From: Acanthococcus lagerstroemiae
Lineage: Eukaryota > Arthropoda > Insecta > Hemiptera > Eriococcidae
NCBI GenBank assembly: GCA_031841125.1
Contig: CM063113.1
Location: 59,885,211-59,949,210 of the forward strand
Direction of reading: 5' to 3'
Length of the DNA stretch: 64,000 nucleotides
The notes under the pieces were generated by a model. That model worked only from the letters and a program-made list of their open reading frames with translations. It did no database searches and had not been told where the DNA came from. Shown here piece by piece: positions 22,305 to 32,694 of the stretch; position 1 is the stretch's first letter, and each line of letters opens with the position of its first letter. The position numbers and the translations under genes are program-made.

Positions 22305-22576
22305 CAGTAGCGTAGCCAAGAGGGGGGGGGGGCATACCACCAAGGCACCTGAAATTGAATGTAAAATATGCAAAAATGAGCAATTTTTTGCCTTTAAACC
22401 ACGTTTTTTCGAAAGATTTTCGCTCGAGCAGTAATTTTACCTTCATTTTTATAAAATAGTCCTCTAATATCGGCGATTTTTAAGAAATACCAAAATTTTC
22501 GACTTTTTCTCCCTTGAGAATCTTACTTTGCCCCCCTCCCCCTCCCACCCCTAGGAAAATCCTGGCTACGCCACTG
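22305..22576. mobile_element. hAT-type MITE, 272 bp
   Basis: Ends are CAGTAGCGTAGCCAAG on the left and, on the other strand, CAGTGGCGTAGCCAGGATTT, a typical hAT non-autonomous terminus. Flanking 8-mers CTAGTGAT (22297-22304) and CCAGTGAT (22577-22584) match at 7 of 8 positions, as expected for a hAT target duplication. A run of 12 G follows the left end and C-rich blocks precede the right end. Confidence 0.8.
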
Positions 22577-22584
22577 CCAGTGAT

Positions 22585-23275
22585 TCTCTAAGTTGGGCAG
22601 CGACTTCTTGATCGTACGTTGCCGGTATTTTGTGTCATTTGAATGTTAAAGGTAAAAAAAATGTCGCGAAGACCAAGAGTTTATCCCCTTGAAAAGGAAT
22701 GAAAAATGTTGCTAAAAGAATTGCCTTTCGAATTTCATGTTACTTTCTCGGTCGATTTTCGATAGATTTCCAACGATCTCAAAAGAAAGCCAGGATACGG
22801 TCCCCGGCGATAATTTTTTCGAAGAAAAAGCAGTTTGAATGAAAAAGAATCCGAAAAGCGGTAGGTAGTACTATTCGACCCAAGTACTCTTTGAAGACAC
22901 GGTGTCTCTTTTTCATAAATAATATTGACTTTAGTGTGTGTATGTGTATTTATTCTTTTTCAGCGTTCGTTTTCTATTGAGAAAGAAATAGAAAAAGTCA
23001 TCCACACTTTGCAGTCCATATCTCCGCCTACATTTGACCTTAGCTCTTCATACATTAGGATTGCGTAATGAAACTTCCAACTTCATAATATAATATCAAT
23101 TATTACCCAAATAATCATAAGTAGATTACTAGTTATGAGCTTTCAAACTTTCAAATCCTTGTTTCTCAAAATGTCATTTTCGTATTAGGCCCTTTATCAA
23201 TGGACGCAAGTTTGAACGAAGGAGGAACCCTACTAGTAGGAAACAAAGCGTCATAGTTTCCTCCCTGTCCCTCGA
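22585..23275. other. No gene recognised
   Basis: AT-rich, no supported coding or repeat structure. Confidence 0.4.
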
Positions 23276-23279
23276 CATT

Positions 23280-24410
23280 CCGTTCAGAGTCTTACAATTT
23301 ATTATATGACTCTTGTTCGTGAGACCCATGCTTTTAAACTTTGCTGAAACTCATTCACACTCGTTCAGATCTAAATCGGAATTATAATAATTTAATTCTG
23401 ACTGTGTTAAAACTTAATCGGCCTCTCTCAGAGCTCCTTACGGTTCATGCAGTCCCTTTTTCAAGATGCAATCAAACTACATATTTCAAGACTGATTTAG
23501 ATCCTGTTCAAACTAATTAGGGCTCGTTTAAACTTATTCCAAACTCTTTAAGACACATTTAGTGCCTTAAAAATTTATTTAAATTTAGTGAAGACTCGTT
23601 GTAACTCAGGGCAAGTCTCGTTCAGATTTTTTAAGATTAGGGTAAGATTATTTCTAATCAGTTAAAACTAGTTCAGATACGATTGCACCTCATCTACGTT
23701 TTATTAAGACTCATTCACTCTCCAGTCTCATTTTGACTCCGTAAGGACCCGATGAGACGATGCTGGATCACGGAAGGACTCATAGACTTCTTATGACTCT
23801 CTCTGGACTCGGAATCCGTAGGTGCTGGGTTCGAGCCCACGTAGCAACTCGCTACATTTCGACCTAAGCCGATTTTTCGGCAAGATGAGAAGAGGGCTAC
23901 GACAGCCCTAACAGCCTCCCCGACGTCTCTGCAGTAATGCTCGAAAGGGCGGATTCCAGGACTCGGGTTGAGAGTAAAATTAAAAAAGAGAGACTCAGCG
24001 GAAACTTATTCAAACTCTATTGATGACTATTCCGACTTCCTTACGACTCGATAAAACTCGGTAAAATTCATATAATATCAAGCTTTTTAGAACTCGACTT
24101 TGAAATAAGTAAGTTCAGACAAATGCAAACTTTATGAGACTCTGATTTCTTATACAGACACGGTTCAGAAATTTGGACTCGTTCAGATTTATATAGACTG
24201 TTATGTGTTCAGATTCATTAGGACTTTGCAAAATTTTCAAACAGCGTTAAATTGGTTACAATTCCTTGAAACTCTGTCAGGACCCATTCAGACTCAGAAC
24301 AGAATCATATCTACTCAGTTAACACTCATTCGCATTGAACTTTGTCAGGACTAATTCAGAGTTTGTTGAAACTTTTCTACACTCAGAACTAAAATCAAGA
24401 TCAAAGAACC
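23280..24410 (+). repeat. GACTC minisatellite, main block, interrupted by a SINE
   Basis: More than a kilobase of diverged 11-12 nt units such as GACTCATTCACTC, AAGACTCGTTGTAA, GACTCGTTCAGATT and AAACTCATTCACACTCG in plus orientation. It is interrupted by the SINE-A copy at 23803-23990. Phase is lost in many places, so it is best seen as an old array. Confidence 0.65.
23803..23990 (+). mobile_element. SINE-A copy, 5'-truncated
   Basis: Plus-strand copy of the 8221-8442 SINE. It starts near the tRNA anticodon region, has a perfect B box GGTTCGAGCCC at 23828-23838, the shared body, TGCTCGAAAGGGCGGATTCC, and the tail GTAAAATTAAAAAAGAG. The A box is missing. It sits inside the GACTC minisatellite, whose units (GACTC) flank both sides and make a target duplication impossible to call. 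Confidence 0.8.
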
Positions 24411-26158
24411 GACTGCCTGTTCCACCATACCACGACGACAGTTTATAAAATATTTTTAATATTTTTCAATACTTATTCACGACACACAATTCAATTTTTA
24501 TACTCTCGTGAACGAGGAGGGGAAGGAGCAATGAATAAAATATTATACGAGTAATACTTTCAAAAGATCATCTTATTTCAATTTCGATAAAATTACTAAG
24601 CTGTACAACTGAATTGCTTTAATTCATCGGATTTGCCTACCGATTAACTATTTATTTTCGAAGAATTTCCAGTTCAAATTTCTTTCTCTAAACAGAGCAA
24701 TTACCTTCGTTTCCCTCCCTAAGTATCCGAGCCTGTGGAAAACCAGGGAAGCAAATATTTCACGAGCTAAGTTCTCGTCTTTTGAAAAAATTGCTAGTTT
24801 TAGCAAAATCATAGATTTTTGAACGGAAATAAAAAAGTCGGGTTAGACACTGACAGACTTTTCCCCTATACTGAAAAACGACGTCTTCCCTTCTCTGGAA
24901 ACGGAATTCAAGGATCCACGGCAAACAGACATACATACCGTTAGCCATCCAGTTATTCATCTAATTCATTAGATAACCAGCCAGTCAGATAGATGGACAG
25001 ATAGGGACAGAAACTGAGAGCCGGGACGCTAAGCAAAAGGCCGACACGACGTGAGTAGTCGCCGCTGAAGTTAGACTGCAAAGCAGCCAGGGAGTGAAGC
25101 CTTCTAATTTGATTATTTGAAACTCGAGAGACGTTTGTAGGCTGGATCCGAACAATTTTATCTGATAAAGAGTATCTTTATCACCGTTAGATGGACTCGA
25201 TGAGACATCGATTTACTTTTTAGTTACATAAATTTTTCCCATTTTCTTCTTCTTAAACCAAAAGACTTCCGCGAGTGGGTAGTGGAGCTCGAGTCGTAAA
25301 TAGAAAGAGTAGGCAAACTCTAGTTCACCAACTCACAACCAGAATTCTCATTTTGGTGACTACGGTTAAAATTATTTGCCTACAGCAATCTATCGCCGTT
25401 CTGGAATGAACTGCGTCATATTTCTCCCAGTTCTACGTCTTTTACATCTTTCCACATCATCTGATCTTTCCATCTCGATCGCGGAAGAAATTAAAATCTG
25501 CCTATCCTATTTACGATCTCCGAACCAGAAAAACTCTGCTATTTTTCTGCTATTTTCCTTATTTCTTGTTTTCACTACGAGCCTACAAACCGCTGGCGAA
25601 GAAGCTACGTCGCACTGGAGGTTCTCTTTGTCGGGACAGTTCGAAGACATTTTCGAATTTTCTTTACTTTCAGACACGCGAGTCGATGCGAACCGTACGA
25701 GGCGAGAAGTGAACCGTAGTCGAACTCGCAAAACGCCGCCAAATAGATTTTATTAAATTCTCTCCCTTTGATTCGCAAAATAGTTATGTACGAAATTTCA
25801 AATTTTCAGTCCTTACGTTAAGCGAGTATCTTATGTAATCCGCTTGTCACGCAGGTGTTGACACGACTCTGCCAACGCGTGCTGGTCCTCGTAGGTCAGT
25901 AACTCGTCAGACTCCGTTTTCAATTCGTCGACTTTGACATTCAGCTTCGACTTAGTCGAAAGGCGAAAGAAAAAAATGCTACAAATAAACGGGTCGACGA
26001 CATTGACACTTCGCCCCGGGAGTACAGCGTTCAAACTTTTGGACGGGTTGGTTCGGTGCAGACATTTCGCGTTGTTTATAGCAACGCGAGAATCACGCCA
26101 AGTCGATAACACTCTTTCAATCTACAATTTAAAACATCTCCTTGTACGCTCGCTTATG
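24411..26158. other. No gene recognised
   Basis: No supported coding. An open frame at 25376-25756 (plus) starts hydrophobic but is overlapped by an antisense frame of similar length and has no motif. I do not call it. Confidence 0.45.
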
Positions 26159-26160
26159 TA

Positions 26161-26229
26161 CCGGGTGTCCAGTGAATTACCCCCTTTTGAATGTCTTCGG
26201 AACAAAATGTATCGGATCAATGATCATTG
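26161..26229 (+). repeat. Terminal inverted repeat, left arm
   Basis: Inverted counterpart of 31510-31569. The first ~48 bp match at roughly four positions in five. Confidence 0.6.
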
Positions 26230-26995
26230 AGGGCTGCCCGTAAGGAGGAGTACTCTCTCCCCTGCTGTGGAGCCTAGTGGTGAACAGTTTGCTGGATGAG
26301 TTAAATTGTCAAAAATATACACACAAGGCTGTGCTGACGATTTGACTATGGTGGTAACTGGCAAACTTCCGAGAATTATTGCAGAGCTGACGTAGTGGGG
26401 ACTCTGATGTGTGGTAAAATGATGTGCGAAAAAAAAAAAGGGTTACCGACAAACCCAGACAAAACTGAGATCACTCTTTCACTCACAAACGGCAGGGAAA
26501 GATGAAGTACATTTTTACGAAAAACGTTTCTGAAGAGATAGCGTCATGGAGAAAATAAGAAAAGGGATTGAGGCTCTTTGGAATTGCCGTTTTTGTCAGC
26601 AGGATCTGGGGACTCTCTCCCAAAATGATACACTAGATATATACCCGCTTAATACGTCCCAAAATCGCATATGCGGTAGTTGTGTGGTGGGGCCGGGTCC
26701 ACCTGCCCAAAGTCAGAGAGGAACTGAACCAACTGCAAAGGCTGGTGTGTGTGATGACAACGGGGGGCAACGAAAACGGTGCCGACGAAAGCATCTGAAA
26801 GACTCCTAAACCTACCACCACTTCACATTGGTATAGAAGTAGTTGGCTCATCGTCTGAACCAAGCAAGCCTCCGGGCCTAGAAAAAAACAGGTCATGGAA
26901 GGATGCGGGAGATGGCGAGGACGATGGACAAAAAGGGATAGGACATCTTTTGTCGTGAAAAATTTCTCCTATTCCCCTTTGACGGGGTATAGGAC
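26225..26995 (+). pseudogene. Jockey/R1-superfamily RT remnant
   Basis: The plus strand reads IIEGCP-GGVLSPLLWSLVVNSLLDELN (26225-26305). It then shifts to QGCADDLTMVVTGKLP (about 26325-26375), where CADD stands in for the catalytic YADD. Further shifts give NPDKTEI-like, WNCRFCQQDLG (about 26575) and LNQLQRLVCVMTTG (about 26725). LLNLPPLHIGIEVVGSS follows at about 26800-26860. The order is that of the RT palm, thumb and connection regions in jockey-like elements. Multiple frameshifts and a stop in the GCP-GGVLSP motif show it is dead. Confidence 0.75.
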
Positions 26996-27004
26996 GTGAC
27001 CTTA

Positions 27005-27345
27005 ACTTTAGAATCTCGAGTAGGATTTTCAATTTAGCCCTGATTTAGGTCCGAAATTTATCATAATCTCCTTCTGAAGGGCCAAAGTAATTAGTCTGGA
27101 AAATGTCATATCAAATTAAGGGAGGGGGTATTTTGGGTTACAGATTTCGAAAATTTAGTCAGATTTTTGATTCGACTACGATTCGGGCTCTAAATTTTGG
27201 CTTTCCTTAACCCTTTTAATCGATTCAGTTGAATTTCAGCAAAAAACTGAACAAAGTATCGGAAAAGGATTTCTGAGTCATAGATTTCGAACATTCAATC
27301 AAATTTTGAGGCATTCCTGATTTGGGCGTTAAAGTCGAAATTTTT
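27005..27345 (-). repeat. ~137-bp repeat array, minus orientation
   Basis: Contains GGGGTATTTTGGGTTACAG, TTTCGAAAATTTAGTCAGAT and TCGGAAAAGGATTTCTGAG. These are the reverse complements of blocks in the plus-oriented array at 30760-31400. At least two units are visible. Confidence 0.6.
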
Positions 27346-27350
27346 CCCGT

Positions 27351-27363
27351 GTAAGGGAACCTA
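27351..27363 (+). repeat. Target-site duplication of the twin-primed RTE, left copy
   Basis: GTAAGGGAACCTA, repeated exactly at 29486-29498. Confidence 0.9.
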
Positions 27364-27489
27364 TTTTTTTTTTATTTACAGCTCTTGTTGGGTATTCCTT
27401 CTATTTCACAATTCTCTTAGCACTTACTGTGCCAAGGGTAAGACGGGGAAGCGGGCCCCTCCCTGCCCTCAGCCTTCTCTACCCACCCA

Positions 27490-28900
27490 TTATTGGGTAT
27501 GAGCCTCCCCCAGTTCCCTCACTTTATCCTTCCAGCTCCTTCTGTCCAGGGTATGTCTTCTCCACATGGGACCCAGCTCCTTGCGGAATTCATCTCGCCA
27601 ACGGGTCAGCGGTCTACCTATATTCCTTGCGTAGTCATACGGGGTCCACCCTTCCACCCTTTTTTCCCACCTTCTTACCCCCAATCTTGAAATGTGGCCC
27701 CCGTATCTCCATTTATTTTTCTTGATAACAAGACCCAGATCTTCTAGGCGTGTTTTGGCCCTGATCTCTTTGGTTTCCACTTTATCTCTTAGCCTCACTC
27801 CCAGCATGCTCCTTTCCATTGCTCTTTGAGTAACCTGAAAGCGCGTATAATTTGTTTTTGTTAATGCCCAAGTTTGAGCCCCGTAAGTTAATACTGGCTG
27901 TACACAGCTGCGCCAGACTGCCGCTTTAGTCGTTATTGGCAAACGGCCTTTGAAAATCTGCCGCGTTTGCCAAAATTTCCTCCATCCACTTTGAATTCGA
28001 TTTGATATTTCTTTTTCTCTAGCACTATGGAAAGAAATTTTTTGGCCTAGGTAGTCAACCTCCTTTACCCACTCTATTATTTCATTATTAATTTGTACCT
28101 CTACTTCCTCGGCGTTCGAAAGTAGTTTTGTTTTTTGTGCATTTACGGATAATCCTGCTATCTCACACGCCTCTAGAAACTCCTCCGCATTCCTTAATAG
28201 TTCCGGCAAATTGTTTGAAAGCAGTACAACATCATCGGCAAAGCGTAGGTTATTCAAAAAGTCACCCTCAATTTTGACCCCTCTTTCCTCCCATTCCAAC
28301 GTACGCATCGCTTCCTCAAGCACACAGTTGAATAAATTGGGAGACAGCGGATCTCCTTGCCGGACTCCCCTGTTAACAGCAAAGACTCTTCCTGTTTTAT
28401 CAACCTTAACATACGCCAACGCTTTTTCGTACACCTGACGAATAATTTTGATTACTTTTAAATTAACCCCCTGTGTTCTTAGAGCCTTCCATAAAAATTC
28501 ATGGTCAACCGTGTCGAATGCTTTAGTGAAATCGATGAAGAGTAAAAAAATCTCAAAATTGTATTCATTTGCTTTTTCAATTAGTTGTTTCAAAATAAAA
28601 ATTTGGTCGATCGTTGATCTATTTTTCCGAAAACCGGCTTGCTCTCTCGGTTGTTGTTCGTCAAGCTGCTTATGCACTCTTTCTTTCAAAATTTTAACGA
28701 AGAGTTTGCCAAGATTAGATGTTAGGCTTATAGGGCGATAATTTTTAATTTCATCCCGTTTCCCTTTCTTAAATAGTAGAATAATCTCCGCTATTTTCCA
28801 CTGCGAGGGGATCTCTTCCGTTTCGACAATTTTGTTAAATAATTTTGTTAATATGGGGGTCAATTCTGCCCCAAATATTTTAATCTGTTCGTTGAGTGGG
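27490..28900 (-). CDS. RTE-type reverse transcriptase, C-terminal ~470 codons, open frame
   Basis: The frame runs uninterrupted from the inversion junction to a TAA at 27492-27490. Visible in order: ILTKLFNKIVETEEIPSQW, NYRPISLTS, GFRKNRSTIDQ, LLFIDFTKAFDTVDH, NRGVRQGDPLSPNLFN, LRFADDVVLL (both catalytic aspartates intact), VDYLGQKISF, LTYGAQTWAL, RAMERSMLGVRLRD, KWRYGGHISRL and a terminal RWRDEFRK region. These are RT fingers, palm, thumb and the RTE C-terminal extension. The first ~30 codons of the open frame (28980-28900) are antisense to the inverted segment and are not part of the protein. The endonuclease and the fingers start are missing, so the copy cannot be autonomous. Confidence 0.85.
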
Positions 28901-28920
28901 CACACTTTACCCTGCAGGGG

Positions 28921-29485
28921 GTATACGACTCGGTTGCAATAGCAATTATGGATACAACAAACGAATTTGGCAAAGTACATGTTAAAACAAAAACGGATGA
29001 CAAACTATCAGCAGAAACAAAACTTTTAATTGAAAAAAGAGAGGAACTAGAGAGGAAAGATAGTAAGTCTTTCAGGGAGAAGCTGGACTTGGTATGTTTG
29101 AGGAAAAAAATAAAAATAGAAATTAGAAATGATGTGAGGAAATTTGATAGCAAAATTATTGAGGAGATTTTATCAACAAGCGGATCAACAAGAAAAGTAT
29201 ATAGGGAAATCAACCAAAATAAAGCGTTAATTCCGAGTGTACGCGACCTGCGGGGGAAAAGAGTGAACGGGCGTGAGGAAATCGTTGAAGTAGCGTCACA
29301 ATTCTACGAAGAGTTGTTGTACGAGAAACGAGTGAGAAGTACAAACAGCTCGTCAAATGTACAGGTAAGGTTGCCTGAATTTGAGATGGAGTGAGAATTC
29401 CCCTGCATATTGCAGTCAGAAGTGAAGCACGCAATTAGCAGTTGTAAAATTGGCAAAGCAGCGGGACCTGATGCAATCGGAATCG
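28921..29485 (+). pseudogene. Inverted 5' segment of the same RTE: endonuclease-RT linker and RT start
   Basis: The plus-strand frame reads YDSVAIAIMDTTNEFGKVHV, KLSAETKLLIEKREELERKD, LRKKIKIEIRNDVRKF and SQFYEELLYEKR. After a TGA at 29392-29394 in the same frame it continues with SEVKHAISSCKIGKAAGPDAIGI, stopping at the target duplication. This charged, helical linker followed by the KAAGPD motif immediately precedes the RT in RTE elements. Only one in-frame stop has accumulated. Confidence 0.8.
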
Positions 29486-29498
29486 GTAAGGGAACCTA
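29486..29498 (+). repeat. Target-site duplication of the twin-primed RTE, right copy
   Basis: GTAAGGGAACCTA, identical to 27351-27363. Confidence 0.9.
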
Positions 29499-29514
29499 AC
29501 ATTGCTAAAATTAG

Positions 29515-30720
29515 GAAATGGACTCGTTCTTTGCCTTGAGAAAACGAAAAAAAAGAAAAACTTTGTCCCATGCTTCGAGAGGAAAAGTAGATGTTCATTC
29601 CCTATATGAAAAAGGAGAAGAAAACTATCCCTTCTCTCTCGCGAATAAGAAGAATTGCGTTCAACCTAAAAAGGAAAAACGTTATTCTCGTTTACATAAG
29701 AGAAAGAATTTTACTTCTTTTCTGAAGAAAAAAAACCAATTTCTCATTTTTCATTTTTTTTTTTTTGCTGTTTTGTCGAAGAGAGAATTTCTTTAGGAAT
29801 GTGAAGAAAGGATTTCTTATTTTTTCTTGAGAAAAAGGAGAAATCCTTTCTTTAGAATTTTTTCCTCTTCTCGGAGAAGGAAATGAAGTTCTGTTTATTA
29901 ACTCAAGGTTGAGACTTGATCAAAGTCATCAAGATTTTGTTTTTGCTACAAAGAAAGAAAATCTTTACATGTTTTCCAAAACTGTCAAACTCGCCATTAA
30001 AAACTGTAGAGACCTGTGAAGACTCCACTGAGCATCTCAGAATAATTCATTAGAACTTCGTTTTCACTGAGCAAATCTTTGAAAATTTGAAGACTGTAAG
30101 ACTTGTAACCATCTGTTAAGCTCGAGAATACGTTTTAATCAACTAGGTATCAAAATTCGGTTGTAAAAGTTTTGTCACAATTTCGTTCAATACACGTTAA
30201 GACGCCTTAAAAATTTCCTGAAAATCATTCAAGACTGCATATGTAACCATATCATTCAGATTCTATAAAAGATTTTCCCCACTCTTTCTCCAAAAATAGG
30301 AACACGGAAAAGAAGAGAAAGGTTCTTATAAATTTATTATTAGAGAATTCAGGTTCTTCTGGATCTTCATTTTTCTTTAAACGAAACAACATTATTCTCA
30401 TTCCGGAAAGGAAAGAAATGTTTCCTTCTTTCTCCGAAGGAACAATTCTCATTTTTCAATTTTTTCTCCATTCTCAGGGAAGGAAATGAGGTTCTTGTCA
30501 CTGAACCAAGGAAATGGACCACTTTTCCTCTTCTTTTAAAGAACGGAAATAGTTTCTCTCTCGTTCCTTAGAGCAGGGAGCGAAGTTCTTATTCACAAAA
30601 GAGAAGAGATGATTTTCTTTTCCCTTTTCAAAAGAGTAAATACGGTTTTTTTTCTCTCGAAGATGAACGAAGATCTTCTCACTCATTAGAAGAGAGGAAG
30701 AATGATTTTCGAGCTCTATT
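29515..30720. repeat. Purine/pyrimidine-rich diverged repeats (AAAGGAGAA / TTCTCATTTTTC)
   Basis: Alternating GGAAAAAGGAGAA and TTTCTCTTTTC-type phrases recur in 29515-29890 and 30260-30720. They are separated by a block (about 29900-30250) with GACTC-like units (GAGACTTGATCAAAG, GAAGACTCCAC, AAGACTGTAAGACTTG). The open frames over this stretch are rich in Lys, Glu, Arg, Phe and Ser only because of composition. Confidence 0.5.
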
Positions 30721-30759
30721 ACCATTTTTTAATTCAGCAATGTTAATTAGGGCACCTTA

Positions 30760-31400
30760 CTCGAGAGAAATGTGAAATTCGGGACCCGAATCGGGGTTGG
30801 ACCCAAAAACGGATTGTATTTTCGATATAAGTGACTCAAAAAAATTCCTGTTCCGATACTTTATTCAGTTTTTTCAGCGAAGTCAGATAGCCCCTTAAAT
30901 GGAGAAAAAAAAAGGGCAAATTTGGTTCCCAAATCGGAATCATATCAAAAATCTGATTGAATTTTCAAAATCAGAGGCTTATAATACTTCAATTTCCGTA
31001 ATTTGTTCAACTCTTTTCCGGAAATTCAAGAAAGTCCCTCTGAAGGTGGGGAAAGTCGGATGTGGGGAATCAGAGTCAGCTCGTAAATCTGCCTGAATTC
31101 TCGAAATAAGTGTTCCAAGGGACCCCAATTCCGATAATCTGTTTAATTCTTTAGCAAAATTAATTTGGTCTTTCAGAACATGTCGAATTAGGAGCCTAAA
31201 TCGAGTTCGGATCAAAATTTTGACTAAATTTTCAAAATCTACAACCCAAAATACTCCTATTTTGACGTGTTGTTTAATTTTTTCAGCAAAATCAATTGGG
31301 CCCCTTAGAAGGAGAAAAAGTCGAATGTGAGGCTCAAAACGGGCTCGGATCAAAAATCTGATTGAATTTTCGAGATCTGCAATCCGACATACCCTTTTCC
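30760..31400 (+). repeat. ~137-bp repeat array, plus orientation, about five units
   Basis: Units share a layout: 'ggagaaaaagtcgaatgtg', then 'gggctcggatcaaaaatctg', then 'attgaattttcgaaatc', then 'atactcctattttgac', then 'gtttaattttttcagcaaa' and 'gggccccttagaa'. Starts are near 30765, 30900, 31044, 31187 and 31308. Divergence between units is high. Confidence 0.65.
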
Positions 31401-31509
31401 ACTGATGTAGGCACGCCCCAGCCTCCTCCCCCCTCCCCTCATAAGAGAGAACATTATTTTCAAACAAAAGATGTGGAACCTTGCCAAACAAATAATCTCT
31501 GTCGTTACC

Positions 31510-31569
31510 CAATGATCTGACTCTTTGTTCGGAAGATACTCAACAGGGGAGAATTAACTGGGCACCCGG
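31510..31569 (-). repeat. Terminal inverted repeat, right arm
   Basis: Inverted match of 26161-26229; followed by TACA. Confidence 0.6.
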
Positions 31570-31571
31570 TA

Positions 31572-32365
31572 CATTCCCGAAATCAGAAGTCCGTCATCGG
31601 CCATATAAGGGTCAATGGAATAGCACTGGGTTCGCGTCGACGCCGTTTCAAGCAAACGCACCATAAGCGAACGAGTAGGAGAGCTGCGAACCAAAATCAC
31701 CGCGCCGCCGATCGTCCGAATATCGAAGAGTAAATGGCTCCCGCGAAGGGTCTCGACGTGGATACTCGCGGAAATTATTATTTACGTATTTTAGGGAACG
31801 GCGGAGTCGCAGCTGGTTAAAATGAAAAATCGAACACGTGCGAGAAAAGTCGATCGATAAAGTCAACTTTACGCGGTTTATTAGAATCGAGAACTGAAAT
31901 TAAATGTTGATACAACGAACAACGTAGTCGCGTCAAGAGTTGCAGAAATTGTTGTACCTGTTACGAGATGACACTTTTGATGAAAACAAGAAAAACAAAA
32001 AAATAAAAAAATAGCGAGCCGGTGACGTCAAACGTCAGAGAGAGGATAGTGAGCACTAAACAGTCGACGCACTGGTGCATTTTTAGCTGGGACTCGACAC
32101 TGAGTGTATACGCGTTGCATAGTTAACCTTCAATCTTCGGGGAAAAAGAAGGGAAAAAAATTGTGGCAATTAATTTGGCCAACATTTCGTGTCCAACGCC
32201 GGATTTACGCGAGAGGCAGAATGAGGCGAAAGCCCCAGACTCGCGTCTAGAAGAGGAAGGATACATGAAGGGCCGACAATAAGAAAGGCATAAAAATAAT
32301 ATGAAAAAATGAGTATAAAAGAGGGAAGAACATTAGTTGAGGGGAGAGGGGTAAGCATCATTTGA
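31572..32365. other. No gene recognised
   Basis: 31620-31860 is CpG-rich for this window and could be conserved noncoding sequence, but no exon is supported. Confidence 0.35.
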
Positions 32366-32369
32366 ATCT

Positions 32370-32690
32370 ACAATGAATGGTCTTAAAATAGTTCAGCTAG
32401 TTCATAACAGTCTAAGAGACGTGTACTAGAGAGAGTCTTGAAGAGTACGTGGTAAATCCTGAAAAGCAAGGCCGGCGCGAAGAAACATGTTCCCTTGGGG
32501 TGAGGGTGGGGGAGGTTCAGTTGTGACGTGAAAAAAAACTTTCATTGTATCAAACCTCTCGGAACGGTGTAAAAGTCTCAAGAAGCATTAAGCAAGTCTT
32601 GAATCAATTTAGAACAGAGTCTTCGAGAGTCTTAACGAGTCTCAATGTTTCAAAGAGTCTGGCGGGTACAAAAGTTTCGATGATTCTCAA
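32370..32690 (-). repeat. GACTC minisatellite, reverse orientation
   Basis: GAGAGTCTTGAAGAGTACG, GCAAGTCTTGAATC, GAGTCTTCGAGAGTCTTAACGAGTCTCAATG and AAAGAGTCTGG show the 11-12 nt theme as its reverse complement (TGAACGAGTCTT). A non-repeat interval of about 80 bp lies near 32465-32545. Confidence 0.6.
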
Positions 32691-32694
32691 TTAT

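Larger units (their letters stand above)
27364..29485 (-). mobile_element. RTE-type retrotransposon copy with 5' inversion (twin priming)
   Basis: A 2,122-bp insertion bounded by a perfect 13-bp duplication. On the minus strand the 3' part (about 28905-27364) is in sense orientation and ends TGTAAATAAAAAAAAAA directly against the duplication. The 5' part (about 28905-29485) is inverted, so its coding sense is on the plus strand. The inverted part ends at the codons PDAIGI, just upstream in the protein of where the sense part begins (NEQIKIFGAEL). This is the geometry expected when the second target strand primes reverse transcription internally. The copy is young: the RT frame is open over 496 codons. 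Confidence 0.85.
26161..31569. mobile_element. Candidate large TIR-bounded DNA element next to TA
   Basis: Left end CCGGGTGTCCAGTGAATTAC (from 26161) and right end, read on the minus strand from 31569, CCGGGTGCCCAGTTAATTCT. The match continues with gaps for about 60-70 bp (through TTGAxTxTCTTCxGAACAAA and GATCA). Both ends abut TA within TGTA/TACA. The interior holds a jockey RT remnant, inverted arrays, a younger RTE insertion and purine-rich repeats, but no transposase. It could be one large non-autonomous element or two unrelated copies of a MITE end. Confidence 0.45.

Noticed and set aside
25376..25756. 126-codon plus-strand open frame with hydrophobic segment
   Set aside because: Matched by an antisense open frame, no splice sites, no recognised family; likely chance.
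29518..30725. Lys/Glu/Arg-rich open frames on both strands
   Set aside because: Caused by purine/pyrimidine-rich repeats; both strands are equally open and no domain is present.
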